Both the position numbers and the translations under genes were made by a program. From Valencia hispanica (Eukaryota; Chordata; Actinopteri; Cyprinodontiformes; Valenciidae), in assembly GCA_963556495.2 (NCBI GenBank), contig OY747702.1, positions 17,270,403 to 17,334,402 of the forward strand: 64,000 nt of DNA, given 5' to 3'. Below, piece by piece: positions 48,808-59,300 of the stretch (position 1 is its first letter; the number at the start of each line of letters is the position of its first letter). Under the pieces are notes generated by a model. That model ran no database searches. It was not told the DNA's origin and saw only the letters and a list, made by a program, of their open reading frames with translations.

Positions 48808-49065
48808 CTATGAACCAGAATGGATGCAGTATGAGGGGAGAGGGAGGGACGAAGGCGATACATGTTGTGTAGATGGAAACATGCAGACCGGGTTAATATT
48901 ATTGACAAGCGATTGAAAAGATAATGAGCTGTGAAGGATGACACCCAAACACTTAACGTGAGGGGAGGCGAACACTAAGGAGTTGTCGGTTGTGAGCAAA
49001 AACTGGTAAACTTTAGATCATGTGGTTTTACTGGCAACGAGAAGAATTTCAGTTTTCTCATTATT
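48808..49065 (-). pseudogene. LINE RT C-terminal fragment (L2-like)
   Basis: The minus strand encodes NEKTEILLVASKTT then [20 protein letters not shown], the region after the RT active site in L2-type elements (KTE.L..., LGV..D..LSF..H...). Confidence 0.6.
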
Positions 49066-50190
49066 TCATTTGATGTATTGTATTGAATAACAGAAGCTGC
49101 CTTAATAACTGTAGTCGTAGTAAGTGGCCAGCAGCAGAAGAGGAAGTCTGACTCTGAATCACTGCGGTTATCAGCTTCTCTTTCGACACTTGACCCACCA
49201 CACGGTGATGAATTTCAATTCAAATACCTTCTTCTCTCCGTGAGTCACAGGCTGGTATATTTCCAACACAGCTAATACGTGTGTAAAACGATTTCACATT
49301 AGGGAAATGTGCTTCGTAATGCCTGCAGTTGTATTCATTACACACACAAAATGCACTAGAAATATTAACTAAATAAGAAAGAAGAGTTCTAGGTTAGTTT
49401 TAAAAAGATGTCTTGACTCAAAATATTTAGAGGGATTCAGCCTAGCACTTTTGGTCAAATTTACTTTATAGTTCTGTAAACATAGGGAAATTACTCAATT
49501 TATTACTATACCAAACTGGAAACAGTATGCAGTTTAACCAAACTTCCACTGAACTGAACTACCAGAATAAGTGTAATGAATATACTCATAATCAGTCCAT
49601 GACTGTGAGTACTTTATGCATGCAGTTTAACACCAAACCTGATCTTAAACCTATATTTTAATAATCGTCTTAAATTATCTATAATAATTGAATATTTACT
49701 GCCCACCCCCATGGCAGTATAATAAAACTCCTGAAATTCTAATGGCTTTCATTTTTAGACATCTGACCTTTTATTTATAAAACTTTCAGGAGACAAAACC
49801 TACAGTAGGGGTGTATAACTTTTGAGGACACTTGGAGTAAATTTTAAATCACATTCCTTTTTTACTGTATGTTTTAGGTTGACAATATAATTGTTTAAAA
49901 TAGTTCAAAGTCAGTCTGAAACCGTGTAAATTTGTCTTTCTTGTTTAATATCCTTAGTCTTGTCTGTAGCTATAGAACTTACCAAATACAATAAAAAAAA
50001 TAAACAAACATGTTTTCAGACGAATTTCTTCCACAAGTAAACAAAACCCTTTATTATTCATTATAACATAACTACCTGGCTTGTTTTTCTTGATATAAAG
50101 TTTTGCATTACACACGGTGAATACACAACAAACTCTTTAAATACAATTCAAAATATCTTGCTGTCAGTAAACTACAGGTACATCTTACGG
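49066..50190. other. Intergenic, no gene seen
   Basis: AT-rich, unremarkable; upstream of the ddit4l promoter. Confidence 0.5.
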
Positions 50191-50207
50191 TGTTACAGTA
50201 TTCGGAC

Positions 50208-50216
50208 TGATGTAAC
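50208..50216 (+). promoter_or_regulatory. CARE/AARE-like ATF4-C/EBP element (distal)
   Basis: TGATGTAAC fits the TGATGNAAN consensus, about 200 bp upstream of the predicted start. ATF4 induces REDD-family genes in mammals; binding here is inferred. Confidence 0.4.
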
Positions 50217-50245
50217 GCTGCATCTCGGTTGCTTTCCTTTGAATG

Positions 50246-50251
50246 TACGTG
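50246..50251 (+). promoter_or_regulatory. HIF-type hypoxia response core
   Basis: TACGTG (RCGTG core) upstream of a REDD-family gene, a family known to respond to HIF-1. A six-base motif, so chance is possible. Confidence 0.35.
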
Positions 50252-50353
50252 ACCGCTCTCAGCTGTTTCAAGTCCGCAACCAGGAGGTAAATTGCGTTAG
50301 CCTCAAACGAGGAACTTTCTGGATTAAACCAGCTAAGCCCCGCCTCTCCGAGC

Positions 50354-50362
50354 TGATGCAAG
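50354..50362 (+). promoter_or_regulatory. CARE/AARE-like ATF4-C/EBP element (proximal)
   Basis: TGATGCAAG, a better match to the amino-acid response core TGATGCAAT, 30 bp upstream of the TATA box and beside a GC box (ccgcccc, 50371-50377). Confidence 0.5.
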
Positions 50363-50383
50363 ACAGAGCCCCGCCCCCTCATC

Positions 50384-50391
50384 TATAAAAA
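50384..50391 (+). promoter_or_regulatory. ddit4l: TATA box of ddit4l
   Basis: TATAAAAA preceded by a GC box. Transcription would start about 50414-50420, giving a 5'UTR of some 75 nt before ATG 50492. Confidence 0.7.
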
Positions 50392-50491
50392 CCCTGCTCT
50401 CCCGCAGCAAGCCGCTTCACTCGCTCTACATGGAGGAAACAACAAACACACAGCTGGAGGAGACGCCGGAGCTTCACAGACTGCAGTCGGG

Positions 50492-50669
50492 ATGGTCTAT
50501 ATCGCCGCTATGCCCTTTGGACACGCAGTGCCTGTCCTGACGGAGGAGGAAAGCGTGGTGGAGATGATAGGAAAGTACTTCTTCCAGCACAAAGCCACGA
50601 GCCGTGTGTCTGCTTCGGCCCGGCGGGGAAGCGTTGAGAGCTGCGACGAGAGAGACGGCAGCTGGCCTT
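50492..50669 (+). CDS. ddit4l: ddit4l coding exon 1
   Basis: Residues 1-59, [20 protein letters not shown] onward, through TGG CCT T|gtaagt. First ATG downstream of the TATA box with an open frame into exon 2. Confidence 0.88.
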
Positions 50670-51375
50670 GTAAGTGGCTTTAAAATGTCCCAAGCTGGTT
50701 TTACTGATGTGTAGTAATATACAAAATAACACTTTTCTTTTGTCTAGTTTTCACTACAATATTGAATGAATCCAAACATTGGGTTAATTGATCAATTCTG
50801 GTGAAACTCGAGTTGACAATGACAAATTGCTTGAGTTGAGGCCGTGTAATGTCCCTGGCTCGGTGCTGGTAGCTTGTAAAGGGGAAGCGGTTAAAGAGCT
50901 TTATTCACGTGATGCAATGAAGTGTTTGTAACCTGACTTCTCTCTCATCACAGCCGCAGATCTGGAGGATGACCAGCGGCTCCTCCAGCAGGACCTGACC
51001 CGGCAGATGGAGTGCTGTCTCACGGAAGCCAAGCCGTCCGTCCTGCGGTGCCAGCTGCTGCTGTTGCCCCGCAACATGATCGCCAGGGTCGGCCACCACA
51101 TCCTGCGCTCCTCCATTGATGAACCCTGCGGGCTCCGGGGCGCCTCCATCAGGCTTTACGTTGAGAACCAAGACTGCCTGATGTCTGTGGGGAGCATCGT
51201 CCCGGACCCAGCTGTGACCCCGACCTTTGAACTCTCTGCGGTGTTCAAGGTGGACAAGGAGGATGGCTGGCACATCTTTGACTCTGGCAAAGTGCTGAAG
51301 CTGAGGCCAGAATACCGGCTGGTGAAGAGGAAGCTCTACTCCTCTGAAAGTCCTGTGATCCATGAGTTCAGCTAG
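50492..51375 (+). CDS. ddit4l: REDD-family (DDIT4/DDIT4L) stress-induced mTORC1 inhibitor, complete
   Basis: Cytosolic protein that restrains mTORC1 through the TSC pathway under hypoxia or starvation. Two exons, 50492-50669 and 50954-51375 (TAG 51373-51375), join T|CC to give 199 aa; human DDIT4L is 193 and DDIT4 232 aa. The RTP801_C-type domain spans about residues 70-199, with DEPCGLRG (115-122), [25 protein letters not shown] and a short acidic end. N-terminal residues 1-59 ([12 protein letters not shown]) are variable. The family is certain; DDIT4L over DDIT4 is favoured by length and by ppp3ca nearby (linked in human). Convergent with brd8. Confidence 0.88.
50954..51375 (+). CDS. ddit4l: ddit4l coding exon 2
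   Basis: Residues 60-199 with all conserved motifs. Acceptor ctctcatcacag. Confidence 0.93.
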
Positions 51376-51609
51376 TGGTGAAGGAGGGACTGTAGATCAA
51401 TTTCAGGCAGTTCTGAATGTAGTTACACTATATTAAGTGACTAAAAGTTTTTTGGAATTGCTTTACCTTTTGAGCAGGTCCTCAAACTGAATTGGGGGGG
51501 GGACCGCTCAGGTCCTAAGTATTTTGCACTGCTTGTGTCGAACACTGCATTTCAATCCAGGGCTGGTCTCTCTACTGAAGTGTGTATTTTATTTATACTG
51601 TACTTGCAC

Positions 51610-51615
51610 AATAAA
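51610..51615 (+). terminator. ddit4l: ddit4l poly(A) signal
   Basis: AATAAA 235 nt after the stop, followed by a T/GT-rich stretch (ttttacattgtttttggtgt). Confidence 0.75.
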
Positions 51616-51639
51616 CTACTTTTACATTGTTTTTGGTGT

Positions 51640-53320
51640 CTTGGTAAAGCCTTCAATTTCACCCCAGGGCCTTGCTCTGAATTCTAATGCTGCTTTTCCA
51701 CTGTGGTCAGCTTTGCTCGGGCTCTGAATAGGACTGTCAAACCTAAACTTTGTATATAAAAGGCTCAGAAATGAAGATCCTGAGGACTAGTCTAATTCTG
51801 GAGAAACTAGTGGCAAAATTTTACCCAGTGTTCATGCTTTGTGGGTAAACCTGTACTTGTGGCAGGGGTGCCCAACTTCAGTATAGGGCTTTTTAATGGA
51901 TGCTTAAAGGGAGTGGAGGTGGATCTAAACTGGGCAGCCTTAAGCTGCATAAACTGCATACGCTTTCAATGTGCTCTAGAAGCGAGTGGGTTCATTTTAA
52001 CATGGATGAAGGGGTGGGGGGGGTTTGGCCCAAGCTTGGGTACTGCAACTGTTAAGGGCTCTACACTGGCTAAAGTGCAAATGGACCTGCTCCTCCCACA
52101 GGGCTAATCATGAGGCAGCTATCATGTGACAAACCAACTGATGGTACCATATGGCAGCTTAAACACTAGCTTTATGCTGTGGGAAAACCAAACCGGTCAA
52201 TGTTAATTTGTAAAGAAAACTCCAATGAGCCACTGACCGGTTTTACATGTAAATCCAACCTTTTAACAAATTTACATCAAGAACACTCAAATGACCCTTG
52301 GGTACAAAACTCAACTTTGTACTCTAACACCAGCATGTTATGCCGTTTACAGACTCTCACACATACACAGGCTACTTCCTAAGCTATCAGGGATGAAAAG
52401 TTTCAGCAATAGCAATCTTGCCCTCGGTCAACATTAACAGATATTTCAGTACATTGTTCAAATTTGCAAAAAGAGGCCTCTGTAATAGAAACTTGAAGTG
52501 AGATCAAGGTGATCCATCGAAGTCAGAATATCGTTAAAGCAGCTCCTTTGGAGAATTTTTCATTGCTGACCACTTAAGATGAAGCCCGATCCTGTCGCCA
52601 AGGATTAACTGCAGCTCCAGACTTCATAACGATTCAATGTAATGCTCTTAATTAGTTTCAGGACTTTAATCTTAAGTTGAACGTCATAATCAAAGCATCT
52701 TGTTTGTCTTAAATCATGTTTTGGAGGAAGGTCTGCAGAAACCTCATGTATAAGCATCTTTAATGCTCTGGCTCACCGATCAGAGCACAGGGAGGCAATA
52801 AGAAACAGGGCAGGCGAAAATCCAAGAGAATTCTAATTTATCATGACCCAAACTGACTGATTCCTTGGTTCTGTGTGCCATCGGTCCAACATGCAGAGCT
52901 AATAAAGCAAGATATTAAAGTCTAAGCTCGTGTGCTCCGACATGACTCTATACGTTCATCGTTGCTGCCGTCTGGCCATCTTTTGAGTGGGCACATGTTG
53001 GTGCAGGACAGACTCCGACGGACAACACTAACATAGAAAATGTTGAGCATGATCAAATCCAGCAGGCAGGACTCATTCTGCCGTTGATCATTGATCCCCA
53101 AAAAAACGACTGCTGGTGAAAATGTCCTCATCAGATAGTTTTCATTCAGTTTCATAGAATGGAAATGACTACTCAGGAGCCTCGCCAGTCAAAGTGACAC
53201 TATGCAATGTTCTGCGCTGGGGTAATAATCTGGAGGAGCTGCACATTAGCCTAATAAATAAACTGAGATGCAGCCCCACCAGCCACAACCAGGCCGTTTC
53301 CAGAAAGCCTCCTACAAGCT
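51640..53320. other. Interval between convergent ddit4l and brd8
   Basis: No gene seen. It must hold the brd8 3'UTR, but no canonical minus-strand AATAAA was identified close to the stop; attaaa on the minus strand near 52760 is the only candidate noticed. Confidence 0.4.
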
Positions 53321-53324
53321 AACA

Positions 53325-53384
53325 CTACTTCTTCATTTTGAGGTCGGCTTCCATGGCGCTACGGCGACCCCTGGTGCCTCCATC
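53325..53384 (-). CDS. brd8: brd8 last coding exon
   Basis: DGGTRGRRSAMEADLKMKK and TAG stop (53327-53325); human DGGTRGRRCAIEADMKMKK. Confidence 0.95.
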   Translation of the reverse strand, partial: DGGTRGRRSAMEADLKMKK

Positions 53385-56300
53385 CTGCAGTGGGAGAGAC
53401 AGAAAGGGGATTACTTTATTAAAGGTGTGGAGGTGAAAGATCAGAGGCCTCGGTATGTGATCGAGCTCCACGACACAAACACAGCATAGTCCACCTTGAT
53501 GGGCTTCCTCCCCACATGAAGGACAAAACGGATGGTTGAAAAAGGGAAGATAAAAAAAAAAAAGGAGAAAAGAAATTGGAGCATGCAGAGAGAGGCATGG
53601 AGAAGCGCATGGGGAGGAAACCAGCATGGACTCATTAATCGGGGGGGCAACAGAAGCTTGGGCGATGAAAGGTTACTGGGAAGTGTCTGTGTGATGTAAA
53701 AGTAGTGTGTGCAAACAGAAGCTAAAGTGTATGAGGGTGCTCAGAAATGGTGGATGAATTATGAGCCTCGCTGTGTGGAGCTGCAACAGCCTGACGGATC
53801 GCATGACTGTTTCCCCATCAACTAAAACAAAAGGTAAAGTCATGCAAAAAATAAATAGAAACACAATGGAAAAACCTGACCTCGGTCGAGTCGCATATTC
53901 TCTGATATGTCTAAGAGGCAGCAGTAAAATAGAACTTCAGATTGTATTCTTAGCATGCTGCTTTACAACTATGTATCATATTGCGTTGGTCTGACACATA
54001 TTATCCCAATCAAATATGTTTTTGGCCATAAGCTGACAAAACATGAATTATTTCAGGTATGGACAAATCTGGTTGATGTCTTTATCTGTTTATGTAACTT
54101 TAATGTCAGTGAAGCATAAAAGAGTGAGGTATGGACGGAGTGACGGATAGCTGCGCTGAGACCTGGTTCTGGTGAGGTCTGAGGGAAGAACCTGAATACT
54201 TACAAAGAGAGAGAGAAGGAAAGCAGGAGAGGCCATTGGGACACTGTCCTGTAGAAGGACAGACATCGGAGTGAAAAAGAGAAAGCAAAGACACACGAGC
54301 CGAGTCAACGCGCCGAGGAGGGTACTGGACCTCATCAGATGACAAACAGAGACACACAAAACATCAGGGAGACTACAAAACGGACACTTCAGCTCTAAAG
54401 CTTAGATATGACATCACGAGACTGAGAGACAAGCAGGTGCATTCAGAAAGTGCTGTCATAATATCTAGACTTTCCTTTAGATAAATGCCTCTCCCCGAGT
54501 CCCAACTCAGAAGGATGGGACCCTTTGGGCACTCCCTACGGAATCCCATATTTACAGTGGTGTGAAAAGTGTTTGCCCCCTTCCTGATTTATTTTACCAA
54601 ATATACACCAAATTCACACCGAATGCGTTCCACTCATCTTTGAAGAATTGTTGTGGTTCAGCCACATTGGAGGGTTTTCGAACATGAACCGCCTTTTTAA
54701 GATCATGCCACAGCATCTTAAAAGGATTCAGGTAAGGTCTTTAACTTGCTGGTGTGTTTTGGATCATTGTCCTGCTGCAGAACTCAAGTTGGTTTCAGCA
54801 TTTTTGTTCACGTGTATTGTCTTAACTAATATTTAAATTAGTTTGATGATCTGAAACATTTAACGTGTGAAAAATATGCAAGAACGAAAAAGGAAGAAAG
54901 AAATCAGGAAGGGCGCAAACGATTTTTCACACCATTGCATCTCTAATAACGGAGCGTAACATGCTATGCGGAGAAAATCAAATTTTTGGTGATCTGCAGA
55001 CACACAAGCATGCAGACAGAGAGAGACGGACACAGTGGTGCAGCCAAAACAAGCAGGACACAGATCAGCTGGGAAGTCAACAATTGTTTCAGTGAAGCAA
55101 ACAAACTATCACATATATGACAAATTCAGCATGTTGAACGTTAATGTGCATTTGGAAGCAAAAACAATGAATTCCTGCCATGCTTTTACTTATTATTATT
55201 TATATGGGCGATATGGCTTTCTGCCCAGGGAGGTATGACATGAAGGTGGCATGACCTGAAGGAGTTCTCTATTATTTAAGTATTCAAGTTGTTCTCCAAT
55301 TTGTAGCTTATGGTCTAACGCAAGGGGTCATCTTTAAGATGTTAGCCCATCTTGGCAAAACAGTTTATGCACAATTTTCAAAAACAACAGCAGCACCTTA
55401 GATTGAAATAAGCATGAAAAACACATGATTTAAAATGACCAAATCAAGTTGTAGAACAGCTCATGGTGGCAGCACGCTGGAGTAGAGCTGTTATTTCTGA
55501 TTTGTTCTTTTTCTAGACCTTTGTTCACAACTGTTTCGGATGAGTCGTTGCATGTTTGGACAATTATTCCCTCTGGTTTTGGATGCTGTGCAGCCTGAAG
55601 GATTTTTGTTCCAACTTGACAGTTGTTGTGATGTGTAACGGTAGCAACAAGGTATTGTCTTGACAACTGGGAGCAGCTGATTGGTATTCCAAAAGCTCAA
55701 ATAACACATTAACTATGACCCCCAAATCCCAGAGGAGTTGAAAACGAGGCTTGGTGGATGCCGAGCAGAACCAAAGATAGAGGAGGTTCAAACCATCTCT
55801 TCAATTTATCATAATGAGCAAGGATCATATATTCATCTCTGACTGGCTTTTAACCATATGGCCAGGCAGAGATATGAAGAGGAGTGGCAAAAGCAAATGA
55901 GGTAGATTAGCAGTGCCAACAACTGATGGGGTCATCCAGGACAAGTTACTGTGGAATATCGAGCTTGCTAGCTGTCGTCTTGGCCAGGATTTCTCTCGTA
56001 TGTCCAGGTTGTGTCACAAGGACTTACCCTAAAACGGATGAGATTTATTTACTGAATTATGAACTGAATCTGTCCCCCAAAAGAAAATGGGAAAAAATTC
56101 TGTTGGTCCAAGAAAGCAACAACAAATTATATAGCTAATCCAAAACACACTTTTGCTCATTACTCAGATTACATTTTAAATAAACAATTAACCCAAAACA
56201 GGTGCATCATTGACTCAAAGGCAACAAAGCCTTAAAGAATTGAGTTTAAGTTATTTACCACACACAGAGTGAGATGTGCAGCGCTTACAGTTTGATATGA

Positions 56301-59300
56301 TCTTAATACAACAAATCACCAGCATCCCATCATACAGGATATTTCCTAAAACCCGTCTCTGCAGGGAGCAGAGCGCATTTTTTTAACTATCCGTCAAACA
56401 CAACGGAGAGCGCACGTCTGTGATTGGTCGGCCCAACATCAGCCCCAGATCATTTCACCAGAACTATAGTCGATGTAATTAGTAGTCAATGCAGCTTTTG
56501 GCCACTAGATACTTTATATTGCAAGGCCAGTTTATCTGATAAGGTCTTTTGGTGATTTTGAACACTAGGAGGTGTAGAGAACAAAGAAACAGACCACTGT
56601 GTTTGTTTACATGCGTTTTTAAAGTATTCTATGAGCTGCACTTCTAGTAAAAAGCTTTCCAGCTCGATCAAAACTCGCTCTCTGTCGGCCATTGCTCCTT
56701 GAGTGGATGTGCTTTTACAAGCTGAACTAAACAAACGTTTGTCGATTGGAAACGTTGCTGCAATGGTAGCCAGACCCGCCAGAAAAGGTCTACACCCCCT
56801 GCTGTCCTGGAGGAGAATTGCTTTGCAACATTAACGCAACCAACGGAGAAATATAAAAGGTAAAACATCTACGTCAATACGTATACATGTGGGTGCAACC
56901 TTGCTGATGGAGAAGTATAATCTAGGCTTAAGCATGTTTCAGGAGAGTGTAAAAAAACAGCGGCTACAACAGTGGATTTCATGAAGCATGCAGATCCTCT
57001 ACAGCTCCAACGAAAAGGCTAATAATCGACACCGATTAGACCGCTGGAAAAAAACTGCAATTTCAATCAGGTTTATAACTTCACACACTTAGGAGCATAA
57101 CTTTTTCCTCCCCTCCTGCAAATTCAGCCCACCTTCTCTGCCGGCTCCCCTGGTTTTCGGTTTCCTTCCCTGCCGCGGAGGCTCTTGGCAGAGATGGCGC
57201 TCTCCGAGGTCTGCATGATGAGCTGGGTGGCCAGGAACTGCTGGACGTGCTCCAGGACGTCCCGCTGCATCTCCAGCGCCATGTGGTACACGTCATGGTC
57301 CGAGGAGTTGTACATGATGGCGTTCTGGAACATCAGCATGATGTCCCGCTGGAACTCGGCCGTGGTGCGAATCACGCCGGACTCGATGTTCTTCTTTACG
57401 GCTGAAAGGTCCATGGGTCTGCAGCGGGTGATGGCCAGGGAAGCAGAGTGAGTTTTTTTATGTGATAGATCAATGCAAATTTGACCATAATTGTGAAGAG
57501 CAAAGAAAACTACAGTTTTCGGACCTGTGAACAATACTATGGTAACCTGGGGCGATATCATCTGACACGGGCTGCAAGAAGACACTGGCGTACCTGCAAC
57601 AGACATTACATCCGCTTAACTAATACTCAAAATAAATTTCAAGATTCAAAACGAAGTGAAGACAAAAATAAATCTATACATCTGATTAACAGGGAGGTAA
57701 AGGTAGTGTATGATGACCAGAAGCGCCACCTGTGATTGGCTGCAGCTCTCCACACCAACATGATGGCTTTCTTCCAGATCTTCTGCGCCTGGACTGCCTC
57801 TTGGTCTTCTCCGCATGTGGAGCTGACGCACATGGAAGAGAAGAAGAGAGGAGGACTGGGTACACTGTGTTTAAAGGGGACATGCTATGCAAATGTCACT
57901 TTTTTCAACCTTGTGTGTGGCCATTTGGGCCTCTCCTGCATCCAAACAAATAAAAACCATCCTTTTTTTGTGTGCAAATTATTGCTGTATAAAATCTTGT
58001 GCTTCTACAAGCCGTTTGACAAAGTGCCTCATTGTTATGTAATGATATGTGCAATTTGCATATAACCGCCCCTTACCTGTAAAACCCCGGCCATCCAATG
58101 TTAAACCCCACCCATCATCTGTCGAGCTCCGCCCTTCAACTTCAATTATACGCCGTTTTCTGGTTTGGCAAATCAGCCGCAGCCCAGTAACAAGATGGGT
58201 GGGCGTGGTCTACTACCGCTAATCTGCATAAAAGTGACATACTCTAAACAGCTCATTCTGAAAGGGACTGAATTCATCAAAAATTGACCTTGTGAGGTCA
58301 ATTTTTTGTGAGTGATTTTGTGCAAAGAACTTCATTAGCATGTTTTGTACAGACCATAGACCAATTATAACTTGTTTAAAAAGAGCCATAACATGTTCCC
58401 TCGGTGAGTGGAAACATTAAGTTGAACACAGAAAGGTGCCAAGAACTGCTTTGTTCTAAGCAAATAGGCTGGTTGAGATTTAGATTTTATAATAAAATGT
58501 GGGATGTTTGCGTTATGGTCAGCACGGTGAGCATGACCTACAGCTGGGAGGACGAGGCTGGGCTGCTGGCCAGTGAATCGATGGTGTAGCGCTGGGAGGG
58601 GGGGCCGTAGCCGTCCTCGCTTTCGCTGGCGGCCCGCTCCACCTCGGACAGGTAGGGACCCTCCCCCTCCCCACAGTCCTCCTTCAGCTCCATCCCTTCA
58701 TCTGGGTCAGCCTCACTCCCTCCCTCCTCCTTCACCTCCTAAGAAAAACAAATAGAGTCAAATGTTCTTTGTGAACGGAGAGCTGTCAGTAGATGAGGGC
58801 ATGTTTATGTGGGTTACCTTGGACTCTTTCCCAGACACAGAGCTGTCTTCTGAGTCTGCGCAAGACAATAACAGGAGATGTTTTAAAAAAACAGGAGAAT
58901 TATTTCTGTGTATACATGTGCAGGTATGTTTCCCTACCAAGGCATGGAGGGTTGGCCTCCGGCTGGCTGCACTCCTCTCCTTCACTCTTTATTGTAGCTC
59001 CAGCAGCCTCCTTCACAGCAGCCCCCTCCTCTTTTACTCCACTTCTTGATGCGCCTTCATCAGAAGCAAGCCAGGAGTTGACGTCGCCTCCCGTCACCTC
59101 GGCTCCCTCGACGTTTCCCTTGAACTGCTCTTCCCCTTTAACGTCAGGCTGATTCTGTGTCTCTAGGCTGCTGGGAGACGGGGTCAGCATGGTGGAAGAG
59201 TCCTGATTTTCCTGAACGCCACTGGTGCTGCTGTGCTGGACTGTGGGTTCTGAGGGCTTCAGCTCCTGGGTCTCCCATGGCCCGGGGAGGGTGTGGCCTT

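Noticed and set aside
57124..57606. 160-codon continuous minus-strand ORF as a single brd8 exon
   Set aside because: Its N-terminal part is intron read-through; the acceptor ctgcag at 57419-57424 and the separate ZA-loop exon at 57525-57593 fit the bromodomain in frame.
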